Shown: positions 29,430 through 40,668, numbered from the stretch's first letter. The stretch is DNA of 64,000 nt from Vibrio variabilis (GCF_003263785.1 NZ_JYJK01000130.1:62001-126000), one strand, 5' to 3'. The notes: generated by a model not told the origin, from the letters alone. A program made the numbers and translations.

Positions 29430-30376
29430 GTGAAAGATAAACTCCCTCCACTCCAAGGGCTGTATTATTTCTATCAGGCCGCAAAGCTTGGTAGCTTCAA
29501 AGATGCAGCAGCAACGCTGTATGTCTCAGCAGCGGCAATCAGCCAACAGATACGCCAACTAGAAGAGCAGCTTGGTTGTGAGCTGTTTTATCGACAGCAT
29601 AGAAAAGTCATGCATACTGCCGAGGGACATTCGCTTTTTAAGGAGCTAAGTCAGGGCTTTGAACATATTCTTCGCGGCGTTCAGAGCATTCATAACGACG
29701 CAGAGCCCAACCGACTCTCTATCTCCACCCTTCCCTCTTTTGCTCAGCATTGGTTAGTGCCTAGAATTCAGAGCTTTCGTGAACAGCATCCAGAGCTTAG
29801 CCTGCTGCTTGAGCCCAATAATAAGCTGGTGACTTTTCAAGATGACTCGGTGGATATCTGTATTCGCTACGGTGAGGGGCAATACCCAGATGTCGAGAGC
29901 CGGCTTTTGATGGAGGACATTATCTATCCTGTTTGCCATCCTCTATATCAACAGCAGTATGGTATCCATACGATTCATGATCTGCATAAAGCCGACTTGA
30001 TTGAAGATACCTGGCCGGATATGGATTGGAGTTTATGGCTCAATCATGTCGGCGCGCCGATTGGCACGCGAACGCTTCAATATAATGGAGCACACTTTGT
30101 GGTAGAGGGGCATTGGCTGTGCAGGGTGTTGGGTTGATTAAACACAGCCTCGCCTACAGGTACATCAAAGAGGGGACATTAGTTCGTATCGGTGACTTCG
30201 CGTTAAAGCCTAGATTCGCCTACTACCTATGTGCGCCGGCAAATCACTTCAACCGCCCTAAAATCCAAACCTTTTTATCTTGGCTTAACCAAGAAGTGGA
30301 TGAGTTTAAGCGCTGTGATATGTCGCACCTCTCTGTTATCGAAACCGACTACGTTCTAAGGCCAAACTCACTGTAG
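29430..30376 (+). CDS. LysR family transcriptional regulator, GcvA-like (frameshifted)
   Basis: A GcvA-type regulator starting KDKLPPLQGLYYFYQAAKLGSF, with the wHTH AAATLYVSAAAISQQIRQLEEQL and the effector domain SISTLPSFAQHWLVPRIQSF. The frame ends at 30137 within HWLCRVLG. Adding one G to the G4 run at 30107-30110 gives VVEGALAVQGVGLIKHSLAYRYI, and the protein runs to 30376 (315 aa). The start is a GTG at 29430. It is divergent from the DUF1127 gene, its most likely neighbour target. Confidence 0.82.
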
Positions 30377-30394
30377 AACCTTAAAATTAGGCGA

Positions 30395-30423
30395 TAAAAA
30401 AACCCGCCAAAAGGCGGGTTTTT
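30395..30423. terminator. Bidirectional terminator between the LysR gene and fusA
   Basis: AACCCGCC, AAAA, GGCGGGTT, with A and T runs on either side. Both genes converge on it. Confidence 0.85.
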
Positions 30424-30445
30424 ACTATCTGAAGTCAAAGACCAA

Positions 30446-32527
30446 TTACTTGTTGTCTTCTTTCGCTTTAGCGATAACTTCTTCAGCAACGTTTGCTGGA
30501 CATGGTGCGTAGTGTTCGAACTCCATAGAGAACTGACCACGACCAGATGTGATAGTACGTAGGTGACCGATGTAGCCAAACATTTCTGATAGAGGAACGT
30601 TAGCTTTAATACGAACACCAGTAGTACCAGCTTGCTGGTCTTTGATCATACCACGACGACGGTTAAGGTCACCGATTACATCACCAACGTGATCTTCTGG
30701 AGTGAACACGTCAACGTGCATGATTGGCTCAAGAAGCTGTGCACCAGCTTTTGGCATAGACTGACGGAATGCACCTTTCGCTGCGATTTCGTAAGCGATT
30801 GCCGAAGAGTCAACTGCGTGGAATGAACCGTCGAATAGCTCAACTTCAACGTCTAGCGTTGGGAAGCCAGCTAGAACACCGTTGTCCATCATAGCTTCGA
30901 AGCCTTTCTCAACTGCTGGCCAGAATTCCTTAGGAACGTTACCACCAACAACTGAAGAAGAGAACGTGAAGCCAGAGTTTGGCTCACCTGGTTTGATACG
31001 GTAGTCGATTTTCGCGAACTGACCAGAACCACCAGACTGCTTCTTGTGCGTGTAGCTATCTTCAACTGCTTGAGTGATAGTTTCACGGTAAGCTACCTGT
31101 GGAGCACCTACTTCTAGCTCAACGCCGTAAGTACGCTTAAGGATGTCTACCTTGATGTCTAGGTGAAGTTCACCCATACCTTTCAGGATAGTTTCACCTG
31201 AATCTTCATCAGTCTCAACTTGGAAAGATGGATCTTCTGCAACCATCTTACCGATAGCGATACCCATCTTCTCAGTAGAACCTTTGTCCTTCGGAGAAAC
31301 AGCGATAGAGATTACTGGTTCTGGGAAGATCATAGCTTCTAGAGTACATTCGTGCTTAGGATCACATAGAGTGTGACCAGTTTGAACGTTCTTCATACCT
31401 ACTACAGCGATGATGTCACCAGCTTGTGCTTCAGTAAGTTCGTTACGCTCGTCAGCCTGCATCTCACACATACGACCGATACGCTCAGTCTTACCAGTTG
31501 CAGAGTTAAGGATAGTGTCACCCTTCTTCATGCGGCCTGAGTAGATACGGATGAACGTTAGTGCACCGAAACGGTCGTCCATGATTTTGAACGCAAGTGC
31601 TTTTAGTGGCGCATCAGCGTCAACTGTAGCAACTTCACCAGTTGGCTCACCAGTTTCTGGATCTGTTAGAGGCTGAGGATCAACTTCAGTTGGAGCTGGT
31701 AGGTAATCTACAACAGCGTCAAGAACTAGTTGAACACCCTTGTTCTTAAATGCAGAACCACAGAATGTTGGGAAGAACGCTAGGTCACGAGTACCTTTAC
31801 GGATACAACGCTTAAGGTCTTCGATAGAAGGCTCTTCACCTTCCATGTACGCTTCCATTAGGTCGTCGTCTTGCTCTACAGCAGTCTCAACTAGCTCTTC
31901 ACGGTAAGCTTCTAGATCGTCAACCATGTCAGCTGGAACGTCTTGGATTTCGTAGTTTTCTGGAAGACCAGAATCATCCCAAACGTAAGCTTTACGGTTT
32001 AGTACGTCTACAACACCAACGAAATCGTCTTCACGACCGATAGGCAGAGTCATTACTAGTGGGTTAGCGCCAAGAACGTTCTTAACTTGGTCAACAACGT
32101 TGAAGAAGTCTGCACCCATACGGTCTAGTTTGTTAACGAAGATCAGACGAGATACTTCTGATTCGTTCGCGTAACGCCAGTTTGTTTCTGACTGAGGCTC
32201 AACACCACCAGAACCACAGAATACACCGATACCGCCGTCTAGTACTTTAAGTGAACGATATACTTCAACTGTGAAGTCAACGTGTCCCGGAGTATCGATA
32301 ACGTTTAGGCGGTGGCCATTCCACTCACAAGTTACCGCAGCAGACTGGATTGTGATACCACGCTCAGCTTCCTGCTCCATGAAGTCAGTTGTAGACTCAC
32401 CGTCGTGTACTTCACCAGTTTTGTGGATTTTACCAGTAAGCTTAAGGATACGCTCAGTGGTGGTAGTTTTACCCGCATCAACGTGCGCGAAAATACCAAT
32501 GTTTCTGTACTTTGATAAATCTGCCAT
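30446..32527 (-). CDS. fusA: Elongation factor G paralog (EF-G2 type)
   Basis: A translational GTPase with all five EF-G domains. The G motifs are IGIFAHVDAGKTTT, RGITIQSAA, DTPGHVDF and VNKLDRMGAD. I start at the ATG at 32525-32527 (MADLSKYRN), giving 693 aa; an in-frame ATG at 32605 lacks homologous sequence. The gene is alone, not in the str operon (rpsL-rpsG-fusA-tuf), and its N-terminus (KLTGKIHKTGEVHDGESTTDFMEQ) is that of the second EF-G found in Vibrio and some pseudomonads. In Pseudomonas the second copy is linked to ribosome recycling; whether that holds here is unknown. Confidence 0.9.
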   Translation of the reverse strand: MADLSKYRNIGIFAHVDAGKTTTTERILKLTGKIHKTGEVHDGESTTDFMEQEAERGITIQSAAVTCEWNGHRLNVIDTPGHVDFTVEVYRSLKVLDGGIGVFCGSGGVEPQSETNWRYANESEVSRLIFVNKLDRMGADFFNVVDQVKNVLGANPLVMTLPIGREDDFVGVVDVLNRKAYVWDDSGLPENYEIQDVPADMVDDLEAYREELVETAVEQDDDLMEAYMEGEEPSIEDLKRCIRKGTRDLAFFPTFCGSAFKNKGVQLVLDAVVDYLPAPTEVDPQPLTDPETGEPTGEVATVDADAPLKALAFKIMDDRFGALTFIRIYSGRMKKGDTILNSATGKTERIGRMCEMQADERNELTEAQAGDIIAVVGMKNVQTGHTLCDPKHECTLEAMIFPEPVISIAVSPKDKGSTEKMGIAIGKMVAEDPSFQVETDEDSGETILKGMGELHLDIKVDILKRTYGVELEVGAPQVAYRETITQAVEDSYTHKKQSGGSGQFAKIDYRIKPGEPNSGFTFSSSVVGGNVPKEFWPAVEKGFEAMMDNGVLAGFPTLDVEVELFDGSFHAVDSSAIAYEIAAKGAFRQSMPKAGAQLLEPIMHVDVFTPEDHVGDVIGDLNRRRGMIKDQQAGTTGVRIKANVPLSEMFGYIGHLRTITSGRGQFSMEFEHYAPCPANVAEEVIAKAKEDNK

Positions 32528-32819
32528 TGTCTTACTCTGTTTATAAGGTATAAATTGCGCGCAGAGTATATCACAATCTGTAAAGACCGATACCTCTGCG
32601 TGCATGTGTATTAAAAAAAAGTTATCCGAACCCGACTCGATAGCACGCTACCTTGGGAGAAATGCTCTCTCAAGGCTTATGTCATCAAGCTTCAACGGAT
32701 TTGGGTGTTGTTACCAGATCGCAGTTAATTTTAGCTGCTCTTGGTGATTTTTCGATGTCATTTCGCAAAATCGTACTTTTGTTGGCGGTATTCTACCTGA
32801 AATTGAGCAAAAGCCACCA

Positions 32820-34198
32820 TTAAAGTTCATCAAATGCTGAAATTGCTTCTGAAAGCTTCTTCACGCCATGGATCTGCATACCTTCAATGCCGCCTTTTGG
32901 CATATTGGCCGCGGGAACAATCGCTTTTTTGAAGCCGTGCTTAAATGCTTCCATTAATCGTTCTTGACCACTTGGTACTGGACGAATTTCGCCGGCAAGT
33001 CCCACCTCACCAAACACAACCACATCTTTCGGTAGAGGACGATCTCTAAAGCTTGAAAGCAATGCCATAACCAAAGCAAGATCGGCGCTGGTTTCAGTTA
33101 CTTTCACGCCGCCCACCACATTGACGAACACATCTTGATCCGCCATTTGCAGTCCGCCGTGCTTGTGCAGAACCGCGAGTAATAACGACAAACGGTTTTG
33201 CTCAAGCCCTACAGCGACTCGGCGTGGGTTCGCTAATTGGCTATAATCCACCAGCGCTTGGATCTCAACCAGCAGCGGACGAGTCCCCTCCCAAACCACC
33301 ATCACCGAACTACCCGACGTTTCTTCTTCACCACGAGATAGGAAGATGGCCGATGGGTTGCTGACTTCTTTTAAGCCCTGACCTGTCATTGCAAAGACAC
33401 CCAGTTCGTTCACTGCGCCGAATCGGTTCTTGTGACTGCGAAGCGTTCTAAAGCGGCTATCGGTGCCACCATCAAGAAGTACCGAACAGTCAATAATGTG
33501 CTCGAGCACTTTAGGCCCCGCCAAGGTTCCATCTTTAGTTACGTGGCCAACAATGAAAATCGCCACATTGTTTTGTTTCGCATAGCGCGTTAATGCCGTC
33601 GCCGATTCGCGAACTTGAGCCACGCTACCAGGAGAAGACTGAACATCAGCAACATGCATTACCTGAATCGAGTCGATAACCATCAGCTTTGGCTGCTCTT
33701 TTTCAGCGATTTGGCAAATACGATCTACATTGGTTTCAGAGAGCATTTTTAGATGCTCTTTGGGCAGTCCTAAGCGAGAAGCTCGCATCGCAACCTGCTG
33801 AAGCGACTCCTCACCCGTGACATACAGCGTCGGCATTTGCGAAGACAACCAACACATCGCTTGCAAGAGCAGCGTCGACTTACCCGCACCAGGTTACCAC
33901 CAATCAGAATCGCAGCGCCTGGCACAACGCCACCACCTAATACCCTATCTAGCTCTTTGAAGCCACTGGTAAAGCGTGGCACCTCTTGCAGGTCAATCTC
34001 AGACAGAGTTTGAATCGTCGATTCGTTTGCACCACCAGCATAGCCCGTTAGTCGCTCGTTGCGCGCGACTTGAGGCGATGCTGCTAAACGCACCTCACTG
34101 ATCGTATTCCAACTGCCACAAGCATTGCATTGCCCCTGCCAGCGTGGGAAATCTGCGCCACAATCGTTACACACATAAGCTCTTTTCGCTTTTGCCAT
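32820..34198 (-). CDS. radA: DNA repair protein RadA (frameshifted in Walker A)
   Basis: RadA/Sms is a RecA-like DnaB-type helicase that extends recombination intermediates. The N-terminal zinc finger is YVCNDCGADFPRWQGQCNACGSWNT. The C-terminal Lon-like domain ends near MQIHGVKKLSEAI, with KNRFGAVNE (the KNRFG motif) in the middle. The frame breaks inside the Walker A loop at 33892-33893: ILIGGN then frame change. One added base (GGG for GG on the plus strand) gives ILIGGNPGAGKSTLLLQ. The repaired 459 aa matches E. coli (460). Confidence 0.93.
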
Positions 34199-34452
34199 AA
34201 TTTGAACTAACCTACTTACTCTGGTGCTCTAAATGCACTGGTTTGCATTAATTATTGATTAATCTATTAGTTTTGAGCTTCCAAACGCTCAAAGTATTGT
34301 CAAGATATGACAATACACAAAGAATAAGGTGAAAGAATACCTTATCTTTCTTGTACATACCGTTAAGGTTTTCGGCATGGTAGCGATATAGGGCACTACG
34401 CTGTACTTATTTTGATGACATCCATCATCACAGGGACACTTTAACAAAACTC

Positions 34453-36797
34453 ATGCAGCAAACTGAAATACTTTCCATTGCAGAGCGCTTGATCTCAGCC
34501 TATCACGCAGAAGACTTCGAGCTGGTGCTGAATCAAGTCACCGAAGGTGAATCTCCTTCTACCAAGTTATTGGTAAAAATGGAGCTCAACCGTCTTATGG
34601 CACCTTGCCACAAGCGTATAGACTTACGTGGCCGCGTATCGACTAACTGCCACGAATACAAATTAGACGGACTGTCTCACTGGCTCGACGATCGTGCATT
34701 TAATTCCTATCATCATCTAACCCGAAAATATGGGGGTTATACCGAAGGTGTATGGGAGCTTTTAGTCGATAAAAAGACCCTCAGTAACCTTGGTGATGAA
34801 CAGCGCAATGCCCATCGAGGCGACCTCACCGATCCACAGAGCCCCTATGCTGCAAGCCCTATTAACTTAGGGTATGACTTAAAACGTAAAGAATGCCGAT
34901 TAAAAGTGGAATCGCAAGTTTCCATAAGCCTAGAAAATGGTGAAACCATCATTGGTCTCAGTGTCGATCTATCGAGTTCCGGAGCCAAGTTTAAAGTCCC
35001 CGGCACCTTTGACTATGATTTGGGCCAGATCATCAGTGTCAGTTTCGATGAGCTTGCCGAAACCAGTCAACTTAAAGAAATCACCAAGCCGATCGAGTAT
35101 CGCGTTCTCGCGTCGATGGACTGCATGGCGTCTCGCCAGTGAAATACCTACGTACTTTGAGACTGACTCGAACTAACGCGGTTGAGCTTGTCGTTAACAA
35201 GATGCTCAATACTGAGTCCAAAAAAGTTCGCCACGACAATCAAGATCGTATTACTCGTGCCCGCACTCGCGGTTTTGAACACACCTATCTTAAGCACGCT
35301 TGCAATCTACCGCTGTTTTTCAGTGGCAATGATCTTAAGGTCGCCCTGCTTACCGAAAACAACCAAGACATTTGGCGGTATTGGAATGACGAGCGTAACC
35401 AGCAATCACTGGCCTCTTTATTCTCTACCGAACGTATGGAAATGTTGGTAAAAGCCGGAATTAAAGGTTGTAGCAACGTTCTTTACACCTTTACCCATGA
35501 GCACAACGGCATGAAGCTGTTTTACTCAATGATGATGCCAGAAGCCGAGCGTCAAGAGCGACAACTGTTCTGGCATGTGGGTGGACGACGCGCTAGCTGG
35601 CGCGCATTCCGCCTTTCGGTGTTTGAACTTTCCACCGACGATATGCTGACGATTTCGAAACATTACGGCGAACTGGTTGGGCACGATGAAAAACTCACCC
35701 ACTTTGGCATACTGCAAGAAATCAGTGACGATAACTCTGCCAGTGACTACCTATTTACCGAAAAGCCGCGTTTAGCAACGAGCTCCCTGAACCGATTTAG
35801 ACACCCACGAAACGTTAAATCTCAGCCACGCGGTCTTTATTTTGATGCCAAATCGCGCCGCAAAGAGCCTAGGTACCAGTTTCGTTCGCCATTAGTGATG
35901 ACGACGCCGGAAGGTAACACTATATCTGGTGCCACTGTAGACTTGTCGAAGCATGGCGCCAGCATCCAGCTCAGCGAGCCACTCAGCGTTCCTTCCGGTT
36001 CGATCATCTCTGTCGACTACCTAGAGCTAAAGCGATACAACCAACGTATTCCACTCAACCAAGTGCCGTATGAAGTCGTTCGCTTGTCGACCGATCGCAA
36101 GACGGCGCATCTAAAGATCGTCGAGTCCGGTAAGACCGTCAAAACCATCGCATTTTTTCGCGGCATTATTGAAAGCAATCAGGACAAACTGGTCGCTCAA
36201 CAAGAAATATTGCCAAGCTCATCGTTGCTTGAGGCGCTGCATAATGTGTTACTTGGAAAGATGGTCTCGACACCCGTTTACGTTGATAAACGAGGCACCT
36301 CAGTAAAATGTCGTTCGGTCGGGGTCAACTTCCCTCTTCCCGGTTACTTACAATTTTTCGAACGCATTGGCCACGAGCAAAAGCTGGCGCTCGAGCCAAT
36401 CTTCAAAGGTCGCAGTAATTCGCTACTCGCTGAGCCATTCAAACGCAAGCCAGGAGCTAAGCCTGTCGCATTCGAGCTATACATTGGTGTCCTCAAGCTT
36501 GGAGATAGGATCCAATCGATTCACACCAAACTTCGCGATGAATTTGAATCCACTCAACAACGGATTACCTTTATAAAAGATGCGCTAAATATGGGTGAAC
36601 TCTATATTCTGCGGGTTACTTCAGGCCCCGTATATGATGCGTTGACCACTCTGATGAAAAAAGACATCAATGAGCTATTGTCATTGAGTCTCAGTCATGC
36701 ACGAAATCTCGAAAATGAAATGACCGCCATTATTGGCTATTGCGAATTAGTGGATATCACAGAAGAAGTGTTGATTCGTTTAGAAATGAATAGCTAA
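34453..36797 (+). CDS. Tandem PilZ-domain c-di-GMP effector (PlzC-like, frameshifted)
   Basis: Two PilZ domains are visible in one long protein. The first has RKECR near residue 145 and DLSSSG near 172; the second has RKEPR near 470 and DLSKHG near 497. Both keep the RxxxR and (D/N)xSxxG cyclic di-GMP motifs. The rest is of unknown fold. The frame ends at 35142; adding one G at 35110 gives EYRVLGVDGLHGVSPVKYLR and joins the two parts as a 781-aa protein. The position between radA and serB matches V. cholerae VC2344 (PlzC), a c-di-GMP-binding protein. I infer this is its ortholog. Confidence 0.85.
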
Positions 36798-36824
36798 CCG
36801 TAAAGCCTTTAATCACTCACGAAG

Positions 36825-36848
36825 AACGGCCCTTACGAGGGCCGTTTT
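36825..36848. terminator. Bidirectional terminator between the PilZ gene and serB
   Basis: AACGGCCC and GGGCCGTT around TTACGA, then TTT. The two genes are convergent. Confidence 0.7.
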
Positions 36849-36875
36849 CATACTCACAACTAGAAAAGCGCAAGC

Positions 36876-37844
36876 CTACCAGCCGATTTTTTTCTGCCTT
36901 GCTAATAGCCCCGACAGAATACAAACAATCCCACCCAAACCGGCATGCTTAATCGCAACCTGCGCCTGTGCTTCTACTTTTGGTTTCGCGTGATAAGCGA
37001 TACCAAGTCCAGCAGCGCCCATCATCACTAAGTCATTGGCACCATCTCCAACCGCGATAGTGTTATGTGCTTCAACATCATACTCTTCCGCCAGCTCTAG
37101 CAAAATATCCGCTTTAGTTTGTGCGGAGACCACATCACCTACGACTTCGCCTAATAGCTTGCCATCTTTGATTGCCAGTGTATTAGACTGGGCAAAATCC
37201 AAGTTCAACATCTCTTTTAGGTGATCCGAGAAATACGTGAAGCCACCAGAGGCAATCGCCGTCTTCCAGCCATAGCTTTGCAGCGTTTTGATCATCTCTT
37301 GCAGCTCAGGCATCAATGGTAGCGATTCACGAACCTCAGCCAAAATCGACTCATCGGCGCCTTTTAGCGCGGCAACACGTTGACGTAAGCTTTGCTCAAA
37401 GTCCAGCTCACCCTGCATGGCGCGCTCTGTTACCTCAGACACCTGTTTACCCACGCCAGCGAGTATCGCAATCTCGTCAATACACTCGATTTGAATCGCA
37501 GTCGAGTCCATATCTAGCACGATAACGCCTGGTTTATTGAGATCGGGGACATCACACAAGCGCGCGTAATCGACATTCAACTCATCCAATATTTGGCTAT
37601 GCTCGGTGGTTAAGTTGCCTTCCATCAGCGCAACCTCATAACGACCGACTTGCCAAATATCTAAAATACGCGTGGTTTCTCCAACGTAAAAGTCCAAATC
37701 GTTGAACACGTCTGTCGACAGGTACGGTGCGTACACAATCCATCTTGCAGTGCGTCGCTCTAAAGAATGAGCGAGAAGCGTCTCTGGGAATCGTTGTTTA
37801 AGTGGAATACGCTTACTGATTGAAAGCGGCTTAATAGCATCCAT
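36876..37844 (-). CDS. serB: Phosphoserine phosphatase SerB
   Basis: Removes phosphate from phosphoserine in the last step of serine synthesis. The HAD motif I is LDMDSTAIQIECIDE near residue 110; motif II is IASGGFTYF and motif IV AVGDGANDLVMMGAAG. The ATG at 37842-37844 gives 322 aa, the same as E. coli SerB. An ATG at 37874 would add residues unlike the family. Divergent from the YtjB-like gene, as in E. coli. Confidence 0.96.
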   Translation of the reverse strand: MDAIKPLSISKRIPLKQRFPETLLAHSLERRTARWIVYAPYLSTDVFNDLDFYVGETTRILDIWQVGRYEVALMEGNLTTEHSQILDELNVDYARLCDVPDLNKPGVIVLDMDSTAIQIECIDEIAILAGVGKQVSEVTERAMQGELDFEQSLRQRVAALKGADESILAEVRESLPLMPELQEMIKTLQSYGWKTAIASGGFTYFSDHLKEMLNLDFAQSNTLAIKDGKLLGEVVGDVVSAQTKADILLELAEEYDVEAHNTIAVGDGANDLVMMGAAGLGIAYHAKPKVEAQAQVAIKHAGLGGIVCILSGLLARQKKIGW

Positions 37845-37951
37845 GGCTAATCCTTCCTTTAAATGTGCTCCCAAAACGTTACCTATTGCAATTTAGTTGT
37901 GCAAGCATCAATATGAACCAATTCGTCATTTCTTAGTACTTTTGCACTTTT

Positions 37952-38554
37952 ATGGATGGTTCACTGTTTTCATTTAGAAACTTTTTACGCTTAGTCGCGC
38001 TTTGTCTAATTGGTGCCATGGTGTTTTTTATCACCACCAACAGTGTGCTGATTAGTAAAGGCAACGAGCGTATTCAAGCCAATCAGCTCGAAGTTCTCTC
38101 CAAAGTGCTGATTTCTCAGGCCTCACAATCGGCCAGACAAATGCTGATAGACCAAGATCAAGAGCGACTTGGTGCTCTGACCAACCAGCTTGCTAGCGAG
38201 CGTTTAGTACTTGATGCGACTGTCTATGATTCAGAAGGAGTCAAAGTCGCTGCCAGTGATACCGCAAAAACCGTTCGTGATGTATTGGGACTCGACACGC
38301 CACTGTCCACGGCTAGTATTGGCCGCCAACAACTCGTCGAGCCAATCATTAATGACCACACCATCATTGGCTTCGTGCGCATAACCTTTGAGACTGGCAA
38401 AGTGACCGCTATCTCTGATCACCACTACCGCAAGAGTGATCGCTTTATGTACATGATGATCTTAATGAGTTTCTTATGTGGCTTACTGTTGGTCGTACTA
38501 CTTCGTAGACAGCCAAAGGACAAAGGCGAAAACCTGTTGCTTAAGCAGCCGTAG
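37952..38554 (+). CDS. YtjB-like (Smp/AhpA) inner membrane protein
   Basis: A 200-aa protein with an N-terminal transmembrane helix (FLRLVALCLIGAMVFFITTNSV), a periplasmic region of about 130 residues, and a second helix near the end (YMMILMSFLCGLLLVVLL). This two-helix layout and the divergent placement beside serB match E. coli ytjB (smp). The function is poorly known. Confidence 0.8.
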   Translation: MDGSLFSFRNFLRLVALCLIGAMVFFITTNSVLISKGNERIQANQLEVLSKVLISQASQSARQMLIDQDQERLGALTNQLASERLVLDATVYDSEGVKVAASDTAKTVRDVLGLDTPLSTASIGRQQLVEPIINDHTIIGFVRITFETGKVTAISDHHYRKSDRFMYMMILMSFLCGLLLVVLLRRQPKDKGENLLLKQP

Positions 38555-38586
38555 AGAATACTTTAGCCAAAACCTTAACCACAACT

Positions 38587-38613
38587 AAAAAAGCCTCGCA
38601 ATCGCGAGGCTTT
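38587..38613. terminator. Bidirectional terminator between ytjB and deoD
   Basis: AAGCCTCGC, loop, GCGAGGCTT with A run before and T after. Confidence 0.75.
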
Positions 38614-38636
38614 GTCTATTCAGGTAGAGCGCTAAA

Positions 38637-39356
38637 TTACTCAGCGTCACCCAGAAGAACAGAGTCTAGAGCAATTTCCATCATTTCGTTGAACGTAGTT
38701 GCACGCTCATCAGATGTGGTTTGCTCACCGGTTTTAATGTGATCTGAAACCGTACAGATAGCCAGAGCTTTCGCACCGTATTCTGCTGCAACACCGTAGA
38801 TACCCGCTGCTTCCATTTCCACACCAACAATGCCGTATTTGTCCATTACGTCGAACATTTCTGGATCTGGCGTGTAGAACAGTTCTGCTGAGAACAGGTT
38901 ACCCACTTTTACGTCGATACCACGTGCCTTTGCTGCTTCTTCCGCGTTTTTAACCATTTTATAGTCAGCGATTGCTGCAAAGTCATGGTTCTTGAAGCGA
39001 ATACGGTTCACTTTTGAATCGGTACATGCACCCATACCGATCACAACGTCGCGTACTTTAATGTCTTCGTTTACCGCGCCACAGCTGCCCACACGGATGA
39101 TCTTCTTCACACCAAAGTCTTTGATAAGTTCAGTCACATAGATTGAGCACGAAGGAATACCCATGCCGTGACCCATTACTGAGATACGACGACCTTTGTA
39201 AGTGCCTGTGTAACCGTACATATTACGAACATCACACACTTGTACAGCGTCATCTAAGAAGGTATCCGCGATGTATTTTGCACGTAGTGGGTCACCCGGC
39301 ATCAATACTACGTCAGCAAAATCACCCATTTCCGCGTTAATGTGAGGAGTTGCCAT
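38637..39356 (-). CDS. deoD: Purine nucleoside phosphorylase DeoD
   Basis: Splits purine (deoxy)nucleosides with phosphate into base and (deoxy)ribose 1-phosphate. The 239-aa length equals E. coli DeoD. The start MATPHINAEMGDFADVVLMPGDPLRAKYIA is characteristic, as are IRVGSCGAV and the catalytic Asp region CTVSDHIKTGEQT. It is the last gene of the deoCABD unit (transcribed right to left). A long gap of 76 bases separates it from deoB. Confidence 0.97.
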   Translation of the reverse strand: MATPHINAEMGDFADVVLMPGDPLRAKYIADTFLDDAVQVCDVRNMYGYTGTYKGRRISVMGHGMGIPSCSIYVTELIKDFGVKKIIRVGSCGAVNEDIKVRDVVIGMGACTDSKVNRIRFKNHDFAAIADYKMVKNAEEAAKARGIDVKVGNLFSAELFYTPDPEMFDVMDKYGIVGVEMEAAGIYGVAAEYGAKALAICTVSDHIKTGEQTTSDERATTFNEMMEIALDSVLLGDAE

Positions 39357-39432
39357 TATTTTTTCCTTTATGTTGTTCGTGTAAATTTTAGGATTGGAGC
39401 AAGAGACGGCTGAGCTGCTCAGCCGCTATTAA

Positions 39433-40653
39433 TTATAGGAAGTTCTTCCCGTAATCCATTGAGGATGTACCAAAGTAGCTTGCAAGGCTTTGACCAATAT
39501 CAGCAAAGCTGTCACGAAGCCCCAAAGAACCTGCTGGAACTTTCTGACCGTAGACGATAACAGGAATATGCTCACGAGTATGGTCAGTACCCTGCCATGT
39601 TGGATCGCAGCCGTGGTCAGCTGTCAGGATCAATACGTCATCTTCTTGCATCAGTTCAATCACTTCATGAATACGAGAATCGAAGTACTCTAGCGCCGCA
39701 GCATAACCCGCTACATCACGGCGGTGACCGTATGCAGAGTCAAAGTCTACAAAGTTGGTGAATACGATGGTGTTATCACCCGCTTTTTGGATTTGCTCTT
39801 TCGTCGCTTCGAAAAGCGCAGGGATGCCGGTTGCTTTCACTTTCTGAGTGATACCGCAGTTAGCGTAGATATCCGCAATCTTACCGATGGAGACCACTTG
39901 ACCTTGCTTCTCTTCAACAAGCTTAGACAGCACAGTCGGCGCTGGCGGCTCAACAGACAGGTCACGACGGTTACCCGTACGCTCAAATTGACCTTTACCT
40001 GCACCGATAAATGGACGCGCAATAACACGGCCAATGTTGTAATCCTCTAGCTCTTCACGTGCAATTTGGCAAAGCTCTAGTAGGCGCTCAAGACCGAACG
40101 TCTCTTCATGACACGCGATTTGGAATACCGAATCTGCAGAGGTATAGAAGATAGGTTGACCTGTCTTCATGTGCTCTTCACCTAGGTCATCCAATACTTG
40201 CGTACCTGATGCGTGGCAGTTACCGAGGAAGCCATCAAGGCCTGCACGCTCTAGAATGCGGTCAGTCAGCTCTTTCGGGAAGCTGTTCTCTTTGTCAGTG
40301 AAGTAGCCCCAATCAAACAGAACCGGAACACCGGCAATTTCCCAGTGACCTGACGGAGTATCTTTACCAGAAGATAGCTCAGCCGCGTGACCGTAAGCGC
40401 CAATGATCTCAACGTCGTCACGAAGACCCAAAGCTAGCTTACCTGTTGACTCTTTATGAGCCATCGCTAGACCTAACTTAGATAGGTTTGGTAGCTTCAA
40501 TTCGCCGCTGCGCTGCTCATTGTCCGCCAGACCTTTCGCGCACTGCTCTGCAATGTGACCCAGAGTGTCTGAGCCGACATCACCAAATTTGTCCGCATCC
40601 GCGGTCGCGCCAATGCCAAAAGAATCCAACACTAAAATAAATGCACGTTTCAT
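39433..40653 (-). CDS. deoB: Phosphopentomutase DeoB
   Basis: Converts (deoxy)ribose 1-phosphate to 5-phosphate. A member of the alkaline phosphatase superfamily with MKRAFILVLDSFGIGATADADKFGD at the N-terminus (metal aspartates), the catalytic Thr region KDTPSGHWEIAG, and LILTADHGCDPTW with HTREHIP near the end. The 406-aa length matches E. coli (407). It lies 15 bases after deoA. Confidence 0.97.
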   Translation of the reverse strand: MKRAFILVLDSFGIGATADADKFGDVGSDTLGHIAEQCAKGLADNEQRSGELKLPNLSKLGLAMAHKESTGKLALGLRDDVEIIGAYGHAAELSSGKDTPSGHWEIAGVPVLFDWGYFTDKENSFPKELTDRILERAGLDGFLGNCHASGTQVLDDLGEEHMKTGQPIFYTSADSVFQIACHEETFGLERLLELCQIAREELEDYNIGRVIARPFIGAGKGQFERTGNRRDLSVEPPAPTVLSKLVEEKQGQVVSIGKIADIYANCGITQKVKATGIPALFEATKEQIQKAGDNTIVFTNFVDFDSAYGHRRDVAGYAAALEYFDSRIHEVIELMQEDDVLILTADHGCDPTWQGTDHTREHIPVIVYGQKVPAGSLGLRDSFADIGQSLASYFGTSSMDYGKNFL

Positions 40654-40668
40654 AACTTCTCTCCGTCC

